A stretch of DNA of 64,000 bases from Dipylidium caninum. Lineage: Eukaryota > Platyhelminthes > Cestoda > Cyclophyllidea > Dipylidiidae. The notes beneath the pieces are model-generated. The model did not search any database. It was not told the origin of the DNA and saw only the letters and a program-made list of their open reading frames with translations. The DNA is taken from assembly GCA_017562135.1 (NCBI GenBank), contig QEYB01000895.1, positions 930,001 to 994,000 of the forward strand, read 5' to 3'. The position numbers and the translations under genes were made by a program. Every line of letters starts with the position of its first letter. Position 1 is the first letter of the stretch. Of this stretch, positions 13,267 through 25,340 are shown one piece after another.

Positions 13267-16200
13267 ATGATGTCTTGTAAAAACCTGAAGCGCCTTTATT
13301 ATGCAAGATGACACCAGCACACACCATGCTCTGCTGCCTAACCGCCAGTCAGAGCCGACACGTCACCCCGCCCGAGCATGTGGATGTACAAAGGGTCAGC
13401 ACCAAGTTTAATGAAACATTTAGCGTCTTTTCCCGTAGACAGCTCTTCTTGGGGCCTTTCCGTCTGAGAATTAGTCCCCTCTGAAATGAGACCGCGGTTA
13501 TTGGAGTGTTACAATATTTTGAAGGAAAGTGGTTCGCGGGGAATATGACGAAGAGCCTTGGTCCGAAAGTTCCATGTATTCCGAAGGACAAGCCTCCGCC
13601 TCCAAGTCGGTAGGAGTTGAAGCAGCTTTATTTATCACAAGTTATGGTGAAAATGTGGCCAGGTCCTGCCAGAAATTGTTCGAGGTTTCGTCATTGAGGC
13701 TCGAGGGGAGGCAACATGGAAAAAGTCGGCAAGTAAGTAGGAAGCAAATGACTAGATGCTGCTGACAAGTTGGATCGACTAGTACCTTCTCTTCCTCCCT
13801 AGACAGTGGGTTAGTTGGAGTAGAGGCGGTATGTTCAGCAATCCCCTCTAAATACACGGTAGCACCCGGTCAAGTCCGCAGACTGCGTGGCTGGGGATCG
13901 CTTAGCACCAGTGTTGCGGTCAGTGGGAGAGGACGGGGTAAGTCGACGAGGCTCCTAGCGCCCACTCTCGAATAACGATGTACTAGGGCATGTTGTGGGC
14001 AAGGGGTGAACTTGCCGGATCACTTCGCCTTCGGTCAATGCGACGTGCTGCCTTACCGCAGCAATGTGCTTTCACATGCCGCGAGTGGTGGTGTCACCGA
14101 CGTCGAAGGGAAAGATGTTCACTCGTAGGGTACAGACAACACGACTGGACCGGTGCCGGTCTACCTCTGACTGGCCACTGCGGTAATTTGGGTGTCTGAC
14201 TAACTAACAGTATGATTTGGTTCTATGTGCGGCATGAAAGACCGAGCGAATTGGCGCGCATCGTCTCTGCGTAGAAGGAAGGAGGGGGCGGGGTTGGGCA
14301 AGGGTGGGGAGGTGGTGGTGCAGAAGGCGGACTAGAAAATGCTTTTTCTATCACTAATTGACACGCGTTATTCCCCTAACATTTACACTTTTCCAAACTC
14401 TCAACCTCCGTCGTCAACATGTCAGTCCATTGTGTTGGCAGATGCTTGCGACAATGAGGCATTTTGTGTTCATCTTGACGCCACGCCTACTGACGGACGA
14501 AATCCGGGGCTAATTCGTGCTATCAACCTTAGCGATGCTCTGCCCGCTCGCAGAATTGTGCTTCTACTGGTGTGGAATGGACGCGAATATGGTGGATTTT
14601 GCCCAGTAAAGGAAGCATCTGACACCTTCTAGGGGTTAATTTACAAACGAAGGTTTTGCATTTGATTCTCATGTCGAGACGATTGTTCCATAGCGGAATC
14701 CGAGACAGGTGTCGTAACGACAGCAGAAGGGGGCTGCTTTCAGGGCCACTTGAAGCCACACCGTAGCAGCTCGAAAAAAACTTCTTCGAACCCTCTTGGT
14801 CCTTCCCTACTTTCTCCCCCCATAAAACGCGGTGAACTAGACGCTTACTTCAAGTAATAGACTGGCTGCACGGAGTTCAGCCATGGCTCCCGACATGGAG
14901 ACGAATTTCATGGAAATTTAGAGGAGGTTGAAACTCACGTGTGGGCCCATAGCGAGCGCAAGCTTAGCTCAAAGCCACTAGCAATACCTAGTAGCTTGAT
15001 AGTTTTATACGAAGTGGACAAGTCGACTGTCCAGTGGGTCTCTCTCTTTCCTCTGACAATCGTGAATGGATGGTGCAAATGCCGCAATATTTGTATGAGC
15101 TACTTAGTCGACTTTCAGGAATGACTCTGACGAGGACCTTCACTGCTCCTCCTCGGCGTTGTTGTCGGGCGCTGTTGCGAGCCGACTTCTGACTCCTTTT
15201 TGGCAGATCGTCAAAATTCGTTTCTCTTTTGTGGATTTTGCCTTTGCTTCCCAAGTCGACATGCGTTATGCCAACCAGACGGAGTTTGTGCCACAGTGCG
15301 ATGCGGTAAGTTGGCAGACGACTTCCAAGCAATTTAGAGGAGGCCTCATTTTCGATCACAGCCGGTGGGAAACCCGGTGAAATGATTCCACAACGTTTGG
15401 CTCTCATCATTGTGGCGCATCCCATGTCGCTTTCAAATCTACTTCTCACCTTAGTATGATTAGCCACTCGCCTTCGCCCCCTCGCCACCCAAAGTGAACA
15501 AATGGTCTGCGTCGCAGTTTCGTTCTCTTGACACAACCGTAACTCGATCTCGGCTCCCCCAAGAACTGGGTGGGAAGGGGCGCTAATAAGCCTCTTTCTA
15601 CGTTAAGCATCCGCTTATTTTCACTTCTGGAAGAGAAGGTGGAAGAGGAAGTGTTAAAAGTGGAGTGGTGGGATGGTTTTCGTGCTGCAATGCTATAAGT
15701 GATGTGAAGACGTAGAGACGACATCACAAGCCCACAATTGTCATTGTAGTTCTGCATTGAGAACCAGACGGATGCCTGAAATTAGTGAGGCAGGAATTTG
15801 GGAAGCGGCGGTAACATCAAACACAACTGCCATTCTTTGACCTGAAATACTTGGTCCTCTATGAGCAAACAGCAGAGAGAATGAGGCGCTAAGACGAGCA
15901 GACTTTGCCTTTTCCATGACCTTCAGGCCGTCGACATCGGGAAACCGCGACGAAAAATGCTCACTGGGAAGCAACCGGTTGAATCCGCCTACATAGGTAA
16001 GAAATGTTATAGCCTGAGCATAAACCCTTCTGATCCCACGCGCAAGAGACGTGACTTTTGAGATGAGGTGCCGCACAAAAGTTGGTTGTTTCTAAGGTGA
16101 GCATGTGCCGGTTGGGAAACTGTTTACCGCGATTTCTTTCCATTCGGTTCTCCTTCACCGCGCAATATCATTTGGGGTTAATCATCATCCCAAGCATTCT

Positions 16201-19200
16201 GCTTCCCTATGTCACCGTCTCCCCCTTAGCCAATGCGGCACCAGTTGATCCGAAGCAAGTCCTCGTCGACAACATTCCTTCTTGAGCACCTCGATTGGCA
16301 AGGCCCTTGTGTACGCAGAGGCGTTCTCTGGACACGTTGTGACCGTAAGTTTCAAGTCGTGTCGCGCATCCTCAAGTCCTGACTCCTGAAGGCTGAACAC
16401 GAGCGTGCCGCGGGTCAACGGAGTCTCTAGCTCTTCTTTCCTATGGCGAAAAAGCAGTCATTTAAGGATGCACTTTGTCTTTTTTGTGGCCGAAAAGGAA
16501 TGTCATTAGATTTTCAAGGAGGACACAAGAGACCGGACCTTAGAGCGCTGATAACAGCCCACTCGAGGTTTTTGACTTTTGCGAGGTTTAACATTTTGTC
16601 AAGCATTGTGTGGAGAAAATATTCACCAGTAGATTTTCGCTATTTTCCGTTTTCATTATGGTCACTCGTCACCAGAGGGACGCCTGAGGTCATTCTTCCC
16701 ACTGACCGCACGACATTAGTCGGCGCAGCTATTTACTCAGAGGTTTGGCCGGTCGGAGAGCTGGTGGAGGCCAGTGGCAAAGGGGGCTGGGCAGCCGCAA
16801 CCCCAGGAGGCGAGGTAAACATCGTCTGATGGATGTTCGGACATGGAGCGTCGTCATTGTGGTGCGGGTGCACGGTTTGGAGAGGAGCGGACGGGATGCG
16901 AGGCGGGGACCGATTGACTTCTCCTTGTTCCTGTGTCAGCGGTGCAAAGTAATAATCGTGACAAGTGAAGTGCATTCATCCACTCTAAGCACAACAATCT
17001 ATAAATTTATGCTCACTCGATGAGAGAAGACGTCGGGCTCCCGCGAGTACCCGTAAAAGTAAAGGAGGCCTGCAATTTGTCAGGTGGAGCCACTTACTAA
17101 CGGTTAGACTCCATTTCTTTACATATAATAACGTCTTCCCCGGCGAGGATACAAATGTTCGGTCAAGAACGAACAATCTAATCTATTATACAAAAATACG
17201 TTATACTTTATTTCTGGTAGTCGTGGAAGACGCAGTCAAATCCCACCCGCCAGCCCTCGGTGGTGGCACACTGGGCATAGCGCCCGCGCCCAGATGCCAT
17301 TTCACTCCGGACGGGGAGGACAAATGATACATGGAACTGTGACGTGGATATAATAACTGTTTCAATAGTAGTAGAAGGCAGTGGTGCTGAGGGGTAAAAA
17401 AGACTCTCCTCATAGTGATGGACGTGCGGAAACGCGCCCAAAGAGAGAGAGAACGCAGTAATAAGTAGCAGTGGCCCGCTTCACCCTGCTCCACCCCATT
17501 CCGCCCCGCCCGCACTCATAATGCACAACGCGGCTTCCATTTACCTGGAGAAAGCGCACACATGTACCGTACATTTTAAGAAATCACGCTATTTACCGAA
17601 AAGCCGTTATCATCGTCCCTGCATTACGACGCCACCGCTGCTGCTGCTGTTCCTGCTACCATGGAGGGGAATGGAGTGACGCAGAAGCTGCAAAGTGGCC
17701 ATCAACAGGTACTCAACGCCGGCTTCCCCCGCCCCCGGCCTCCAACGCGGCGAAGGACGAGGAGGACGCGAGGAGAGCGGGAGGAGGGCGGGGGTGCTGA
17801 CAGCGGTCCCTTCTGTTGCACAAGTGCTACTAAAAGGTCCCCCCAGGTTGTTCGTCCCGTGCAGCACTTAAGAGCTCGGGTGTAATGGGAAAAATGCATG
17901 AATTGGAACAAGTTAAGACTATAACTTGTGAGTTGTTGTACTAAGTGGCCCACAAATGACGATGTTTACAGTACAAAAACGATTAATGTATAGAGACGCG
18001 GTAAATGGATGACTTATGGCGCAGGGAAGCGTTTCTTCTCTCCTATCTAACACACACGGGGTTGGTACAGGGAAAATTGAGGCGCAGGATGTTGCAAGCA
18101 TTCCGCTGGGCTTCCAGTGCGTGCATCCGAGTTGAACGGGTTCACCGCCAGCACAGGAGTTTGTCACTTCGCAGTCTACAAGTCTCCTCGCCTTGAGCAC
18201 CCGGGCGGGGGATTAGGAGCGAGCGTTGAAATTATTGTGGTCGAAGTACTTAAGGTAGAGGCTGCCTTGTCTGCTGCTCTACATGGCAGCGTATCAGAGT
18301 CCTAATTGGAAAACTCTGCACCACCGCGTGGATGTAGCCGGTCTGAAGTAGGCGATCGTGAAACTCGTTTCAGCTCGTCACGCCCTTTATAACTTTCAGC
18401 GACGTCTCAAGACTTAATGACTTTTAAGTCTAAGTTCAGTGCTTGTGCACTGACTTTTATGCGAAGTTGAAGTTGACAAGGACGGAGGGCGGTGTGTGCA
18501 GTCAGACAGGCCGTGCAAATGGACTTCATCGAGGAAGTGAACGTTTGGGGAATGTAGAGGATCACTTGTTTTAGACTGTCTGTGAAAATTAAGGCGCGAT
18601 TTGAGGAAAAGCTATTCTTAAGATGGTCTCGCATGAGTGCTGTGACGCACCTCTCCTTGGGTGACCATTGGGCGTCCGAGGGGGCGCAACACCCCCGTTG
18701 TGTAGAATGACGCTCCAAAGTTGGGGTCTGACGATGCTACTTGCCTCTCCGCGGCCCACGAACAGATGAGACGTCAAAGGTGCGACTGTTCTTACCAGCT
18801 CACGTGACAGCTCAACTAATTTCTGGAATCATTCCGACTGCGGGTGTTGTACACATGACTGTCATGACTGCTGGGTAGATCGCTCAGTTGCTCCACTCTC
18901 ACAATCCCCCTGTTGAGATGATGGCGCAAGAAACCGTGTCACAACGACCTGTCAATCTCAGACAATTCCACATTAATTGCTGGTAATTGTTATGTGTTAT
19001 TTCATACATCACAGCCAGCGTTACAAGCAGCAGCCTCACAGATTCTCTCTAGACGACTTTCGAATTGCCAAGTGGAAATGGCAACTTTTGCTCTCACCTC
19101 TTCGGTGTTCATAAAGTACTGCGAAGTAAATGAGTTCGTAACGCCGGTCCCGTCGTAAGAAAACCGGAGGGAGGTGCGAGTCCTCGACCCTCTCCATTCC

Positions 19201-20417
19201 CATGAGGCAAAAGTCTGCGCCACTCGCAGGTCCCCTAAACCTTTCCCATTACTAACTGCCCGCCCACCGGCAGTTGACCAGTATAAGTCCTGCACGGGTA
19301 GCGTTACAAAGCCTCGGACCGCCTGCTTTCGGGCCAACACTGAGCGTGTGACGGAGGTGATGTGCTCTTGAGTTAGTCAATTAGCCTGCGGCCTCGTGTG
19401 GACCGGCAGAAGACGTGGTGGATAATTGAATGAAGAAGTCAAGTCCCATTCGAAGCTGGCATAAAGTAGATTGGCGCTTTGCCAGCCCCATTTTGATGTG
19501 CTCAAGTCCTCCTTTTAATGTGATGGCAACTGATAAGCCCGTAAGTGGGAAGAGAAGGAAGAGGAGGAGGAGGAGACGCTTTCGAAATCGCATTACAGGT
19601 GACGTATTTAACCGAATTATTGCTGGGTGATAAGCTGATTCGTTTATTTCAGTTGATGTTGTAACAGCAGCAACAACGTGTGACTGCGCAAACTTGAATG
19701 TGCCGAGTGCATATGCATGAAGTGAGAGGGTTTTATGACCTTTTAAGTGCTCAAGTCATGCGGTCTGAGAAGTGGGTTCGAGAGGCGAGTTAAAAATGTG
19801 TTCGTTGCTCAAAAGCACACGGCACTTCGAGCGAATGTCGTGTCCTAGGGCCCCCCTGACTGCGGCGAGGACGCATGAAGGGGCCTGCGAAGCCCAAGTG
19901 GAGTAGCAGGCGATGGCGATGCTGGGAATGTAGTCACGGGGTGACATTACGAGCGAAGAATGGAGTTCCCCGAAGGCTACGACTACGTCACGAGCCACTG
20001 TGCTGTTGCAGGTGGACAAATTCAACTCTTAAGCCACATCGGCTCTTTCGCAGCCTTGTCCCTCGATCCACACGAGCAGGTGCCAGTGCTTCGAAAGCTG
20101 AGGTGCCACTTGATTCTTGCAATCAGAGTATATTTTTCGCCGTGGTGTTAGTCGGAGCCATCAGTTCAAAGGGATTATTTCTGTATGTCTGGCGGGGAGA
20201 ACTGCCCGAAACCGACTGGCTGTTCACCTCGATTGCCTTTGAACTGACACGTAGACACGCAGACACGCGAGGGGAGAGAGTGAGAGATAGAGAGAGAGGG
20301 AGAAGTGACCAGAGGAAATGGCTACTAAGAGGTAAAGATGTACAATTCTTTCATCTATCGCATTGAAACAAACACACACGTTTATTAGTGGCGTGTGTTT
20401 CAACAGCAACAACAGCC

Positions 20418-20429
20418 GGGGGGGGGGGG
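20418..20429. repeat. Poly-G run
   Basis: Twelve consecutive G after a CAACAG-rich stretch, followed by further G-rich sequence to about 20460. It is a candidate quadruplex and a spot where sequence length may be wrong. Confidence 0.85.
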
Positions 20430-21010
20430 TTGGCGGCTTGAGGCGGCGGTGGGGCGGGGGAACGAGGGCGCGCAGACTCTGCCTCTAATCTCGACAGGCT
20501 CGAGTTCTGTTCCATCCTCCTCATTGTTTTCCGCCTCTAATTATAACAATAGCAGAATCTCTCTCATCTCCCCCTCCTATTCTCTCTGGGCCTTTTTCAT
20601 GAGGAGTGCGCGTGCGTGTGGGATATCCGTGAAAACTCAAACGCTTTTGGGACGAAACCTTTTTACGGGGTGATTGTGTTATCATATTATAGAACCCCTT
20701 GAGTAAATTTTATAAATTAGCTCAAATTTTGCATCCAGAGAATCACTCCTTACTGCCTGTTTCTAAGCAAACCCTGCTGACTTTACCAATCGCGGCATTA
20801 TATGGATGCGAATGAACTCTGGCCGCAGGCGTGGGCAAAAACGAGCCACAAGCCATGCATGGCATCTGGCTAGTAACAGATGAGATTTGATGACCCCAAA
20901 ATAACACGTTCGATGTTAATGGTGGTTCTTGGAGAGGTGAAAATTATAGCCTGCTGGTAACTAGATGGAGAAGACTTTGAGGCTGTGGGGAATAAACACC
21001 TCAGTTACGC

Positions 21011-21237
21011 TCACACCTGAGCTAATTGCCACAGCCACGTGCCACTGTGTAATTATCATGTTCCAATAACTCCTGTGGATGTGGTTAATTTGAGACCTCT
21101 CCTCACTGACAGAATGCCCCATGAGGTCTTTTGACTCAAAAGCCTTAATTACGTCTTTAATAAACCTCAATGATGTGCAGGAATTCGAGTCAGGTCTCCG
21201 CGGGGAATCGAGGCAAATCACCAATTTGTTCTAATTA
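21011..21237. promoter_or_regulatory. Candidate enhancer: TAATT cluster plus a T-box half-site
   Basis: Within 227 bp there are five TAATT sites (21023, 21050, 21086, 21146, 21232), three of them palindromic TAATTA. An exact T-box half-site TCACACCT lies at 21011-21018 and a CACGTG E-box follows shortly after. Such grouping is typical of homeodomain-driven enhancers. The spacing from the T-box gene (about 8 kb downstream) fits a distal element or autoregulation. This is suggestive only, because each motif is short. Confidence 0.3.
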
Positions 21238-21553
21238 CATTTAATGTCATTCTCCCCTAGGGCGTGGGCCTCACCGGATAGAGTGACAAACGGACGGTTA
21301 GTAGTCTGCCAGAATGTCTCACTTGCAGCAGTACTTAACTGTCCGATCTTCCCTCTCACCACCTAACCGAGGAGCAAAACTTGAACACCGGCGGCAACGT
21401 AGGCGGTCAGTGGAGATAGTGAGGTGGATGATGATGCAAGGGAGACTTGATGGCATTAGTAAATCTACAGGGAGGATTTTAAGACATCGCTTCTTTCAGA
21501 TGCTTTATCGAAAGAGCCTACACAACAGGAGCTGTGCTACCCACCGATAACAC

Positions 21554-21577
21554 AACAACACACTTCAGTGTGTTGTT
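21554..21577. repeat. Inverted repeat, 10-bp stem and 4-nt loop
   Basis: AACAACACAC is followed by TTCA and then by its exact reverse complement GTGTGTTGTT. It forms a perfect short hairpin in gene-free DNA. No terminator or RNA gene could be assigned to it. Confidence 0.7.
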
Positions 21578-22602
21578 AGGTCGCTAGAGGTGACACTGGT
21601 GAACGTCGTGCAGGGAGGAGAGGCTCCGAGGCCTTCAGGCTCATTTTATCGACGTGCCTTTTCGTGTTTCCTAATTGTAACCGAATCTACCAGCCTACAG
21701 CTTGGGGTGAAAAATCGGAGGGTGCGAGGCGAACTCAAGTCTAGACGAATTTTATGTTGGTGTGATTGCCACTTCGACAATCGTGTTTGTAGCCCGACGA
21801 GCGACGGCACAGCCGAGATGTTGGTGAATAATAAACAAAACCTGTCCCTAACGGTGACCGCTATTCCCATGTGATATTAGGCGTCTTCAGGCGAATAAAG
21901 GAGACTGTGAAGAGCTTCTCGACTTAGGTTCTAAGAAAACACCACCTTCAACCGGTATTTACATAAATCTCCTTACTCGAATCCTAATCTATCTCCTTCC
22001 TTTGTCAATACCCCTCTTTCCTTTGAAAACTGACAGTGCTCCTGAATCTCGAGGGTTCCAGTTCATTGCGCACTTAAGCGACAAACTTACGAACACTTCC
22101 CCACAATCCAAACTGCAAGCACACACCACTGTGCTCGCCAAGAAGGCGTGCGACCAACGTTTTCGTGCAAGAGAAGAAGAGATTTGGAAGCCGCGTCACC
22201 GCCTTCCTGTGGGGCGTCGTAGGAAGGCGTGCCAGACTAGGAGGCACGGCGATGTGCACTTTTAAACATCCTCTGAATATCTGCCTCAGAGCACAGCCCA
22301 GGCGCCATGCACCCCAGCAGGATGCTTTTCTCCAGCGTTGCCATTTCATGTGATGAGCCCAGGGCAAAGAAGTGAACATTTGCCCAACGGTGCAGTCGAC
22401 GCTGTCAAAGGCCTCATTATCGCGGCTTATTGGAAGAATAGGCGCCCAACATGGTTGATGGGAGCCTTGATCGCTGATTTCGGTCACTTCGCTTACTTTA
22501 CCACAAAACATGTACACGCACACAACTTGCACACCTACTCTTGCCTTCTCATAAAGTGCTATTCGTGCTCGCAGATTCATAAATCTTTACTTTCCTTCTC
22601 GT

Positions 22603-22618
22603 ACACACACACACACAC
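22603..22618. repeat. AC dinucleotide microsatellite
   Basis: Short (AC)8 tract, followed by further CA-rich sequence to about 22640. Confidence 0.85.
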
Positions 22619-23697
22619 GCGTACATTCATACACACACCCCGATACACTTGAAAGGCAGAAGGAGGGCGCAACCAAATGGAAGGCCGACAGCCGGTCCCA
22701 CGCTTGACCCTTCGCGCAGATCAAAGAACTCGGGGCCTCTTGTCGAATAAACACCAGTGCGTGTGCACAACCTCCCTGCCTCCCTACTTCTGCCATATGG
22801 ACAGAGATTTAGGGAAATTCAGAGACATTGCGAATTAGATCGTGATAGCATTTTGAGAAATATGGCTTGCTTTACACCTTCCCTAGGAACCGCTACACAA
22901 GGTGGCATATTACTGGCATGTTGCATGCAAAATGTCCCACCTTACTTGTGAATCTCATCCGGAAAGCTTCAGTGCTGTGGATACGATCCGGCGCCTCTAC
23001 TGGAAGTCCTGTGGGAACAAATTGCGCTCCTGTCGACCATTGTAATCACTTGCTTACGCGAGTTGTTCCACCTTGGCATACGTGTGTCTTACCAAGCTTT
23101 ACAATGAGCCAATTTCTGTGGCTGATCGGAATTCAGCGGTAATAGGCAAAGCCATTAATGACCCGACTGACATAACTTTTTGTTGATTAAGAATGGTCAT
23201 CCTTTCACTTAAAGCTGGATTTGCTGGATTTGTTGCAGATACGTAGGATCAAATGTCTACCTTTCCAACGGTTACCCCCTTGAATTTATTGGATTTATGC
23301 CCATTATTAGTCTGCAACTCATGAAACGTCCGTTGAACGAGAATAAAAACGAAAGGCGCAAATTCTCACAGTGATTTTTGTATTCAATCGAAATAACTTC
23401 ATTTGACACATACGACAGCCTGCCAACGAACGGACAAGTCATATACGCCTTTGCGAAATAAATCTTTATATTTTAAAAGCAACGAACCCTCCACATTCTC
23501 TCATAATGCCATTCTGGGTATTGTGTCACCTTTTCTCCAAAAAAAGGATTCGCCATTGCGAATAGGGAATGAGGGGTCGGCAAGTGGAATACCTGGTGAA
23601 TTGGGGCAAATTGCCGCAAATCGTCATCTTGTAGAGAAGTTAATTTGCACGGAGATGTTTCAACACAGGCCGGTGGTATGGGTGGCCACTTGCTCGT

Positions 23698-23940
23698 CTA
23701 GACCCGAGTCCACGAACAGTCCTGTCTGCTGTGGATCGCAGCCCAGCCCACAGGCGTTGTCCCCAACTCCCCCACGTCAGGAGGACGGGCCGGTGGTCTT
23801 CGTGGAGGCGCCGTGACGATACTCATCTTGCCAGAAGGAAATTTTGGGCACCAACATCGAGCTGATTTTTTATCAGTTGAGCCATCTTCGAATGTCTCAT
23901 TAATGTACCTCCAAGCTTGTTGGGCTGCGCTATAATTCAT
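23698..23940 (-). CDS. Possible coding exon of unknown gene (low confidence)
   Basis: A minus-strand open frame starts at ATG 23940 and reads about 80 residues. It begins MNYSAAQQAWRYINE and continues through an Asp/Lys/Cys-containing middle to a Pro/Arg-rich end. A pyrimidine-rich acceptor (TTTTCTTGTACCAG) lies 6 nt before the ATG, as expected for a first coding exon or a spliced-leader acceptor. The first 45 residues look protein-like, while the Pro/Arg-rich end may already be intron. I recognise no family and found no continuation. It could be chance. Confidence 0.2.
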   Translation of the reverse strand: MNYSAAQQAWRYINETFEDGSTDKKSARCWCPKFPSGKMSIVTAPPRRPPARPPDVGELGTTPVGWAAIHSRQDCSWTRV

Positions 23941-23950
23941 TGTGAACTGG

Positions 23951-25340
23951 TACAAGAAAAGTGGGTGTAAATGGCTTTTGGTTTCCATGTGGTTTCGGTG
24001 AAAACAAAATCACAGTGCCATACAAGTACGAAAAGTTTTCCAAAGGAGGAGGAAAAAATACTTAGACAATTTGTAAATAAAATTATTGAGTACAAGCTAC
24101 AATGTGTCTCTCTCGATCGTAGCTGAACAGAGACTACCAAAGCCTCTTCCCATATTTTTTACCTAATATTAAATACACTTTATGGAAAACGTTCTTGCAC
24201 CAAACGATTGTCTCATTCTAAGAATAGATTTCGAAAGGTTCTGTGCTTTACGGAATACAAAGTTACTCAAAGAGATATTTTGACATTATCCGTCTCCTTG
24301 CACCGATTCATAAGTTGGGTATTAGGTCCCAGTCCTATCACCTGCCCATTTGTGGAGGCAGACGGAAGTAAGACGCTCCATTTGCCAACTATAGATCTTA
24401 ATTGTAAATTAATGTCATCAGCTAAGGATTTTAACCTTTTCCACGGCCTTCTTTTCGTTACATTTGCGGGTGGAAAGCCAGACTTGCTTTGCAGCACCGG
24501 ATAAGAATGAATATTTTCTATGTCGACTATTATGATTATAGTTTAGCGACGATCGGTAATCTCTTTTGCAGAAAGAAACAGGCCCCAAGAAAAGCTGTGC
24601 ATTGTGTAAACAATGTTTTCACTGTCATCCAAGACGGTCATGACGTGAAAAGAATAAAATAAATGGTAACCCACAAATGAGTCGGATTGCAGTCGTGAGG
24701 TTTTGGAGCAGTAGCCGGCACGACGTCCGTTTCCTGCTATAGGGCAGTGAGGGATGACATGGAAAATCCCAGTACGTCAAGAGGAGCTGCGACTGCAGAG
24801 CAGGGTTCTGTCTGGGTTTTGACTTCGGAATGGTAAGGTACGTCAACAATAATTATATACCACATAAATCCTATTCTTGGTTACGTGCACACGTCTTGTC
24901 GCATGGCACTGCCTCAAATCAAGTTTATTTCGCATTTGGGAAGCAGTGTGCTCATTTCATATTCCTCTTACTCAAGCTTTAGTCAAACATTTTTGTATGG
25001 CATATAGGATCTGCGGAAGCTACTTACTAAAGAGTCCTCAAGACTCAGGAGCGTTTTATGTTCATTACGCTAGCAAGTGACATTTTATTTAAACTATGGG
25101 GTCATGAGTGATTCTGTGTGCTACTTGAGACGCCACTCTGTCTTACGTAACCCTTTAGTAATATGTGGTTGTCAGTAAAATGCCGCAAAATATCACATTA
25201 TAATGTGCCTAAAATGTTGCTAACAAAGTTGAAATGGTTTAGTGATTGCTTCTTTACATGTGAGGCAAATGATCACTGATTTTATTCGTTCACATCGGTT
25301 TTTAACCGCGTGAGTGGAAACCTATTACGCTTCATCTGAG
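23951..25340. other. Intergenic region upstream of GET3
   Basis: No gene is seen. Base composition changes here from the GC-rich T-box domain to the AT-richer remainder of the window. The last few hundred bases presumably include the GET3 promoter, but no definite element was identified. Confidence 0.45.

Larger units (their letters stand above)
13267..23697. other. Large GC-rich intergenic region downstream of the T-box gene
   Basis: About 10 kb with no convincing gene on either strand. Open frames are short, lack splice context and match no family I recognise. The region holds CA repeats, a run of 12 G (20418-20429), purine-rich GAGAG tracts near 20275-20305, a cluster of TAATT sites (21023-21237) and a strong hairpin (21554-21577). 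Composition matches the T-box introns rather than the AT-richer DNA beyond 24 kb, so it may be part of the regulatory domain of that gene. That reading is inference. Confidence 0.5.

Noticed and set aside
16443..16829. 128-residue plus-strand open frame starting MAKKQSF
   Set aside because: Composition is like the surrounding non-coding DNA, with no motif, no splice context and no supporting neighbour.
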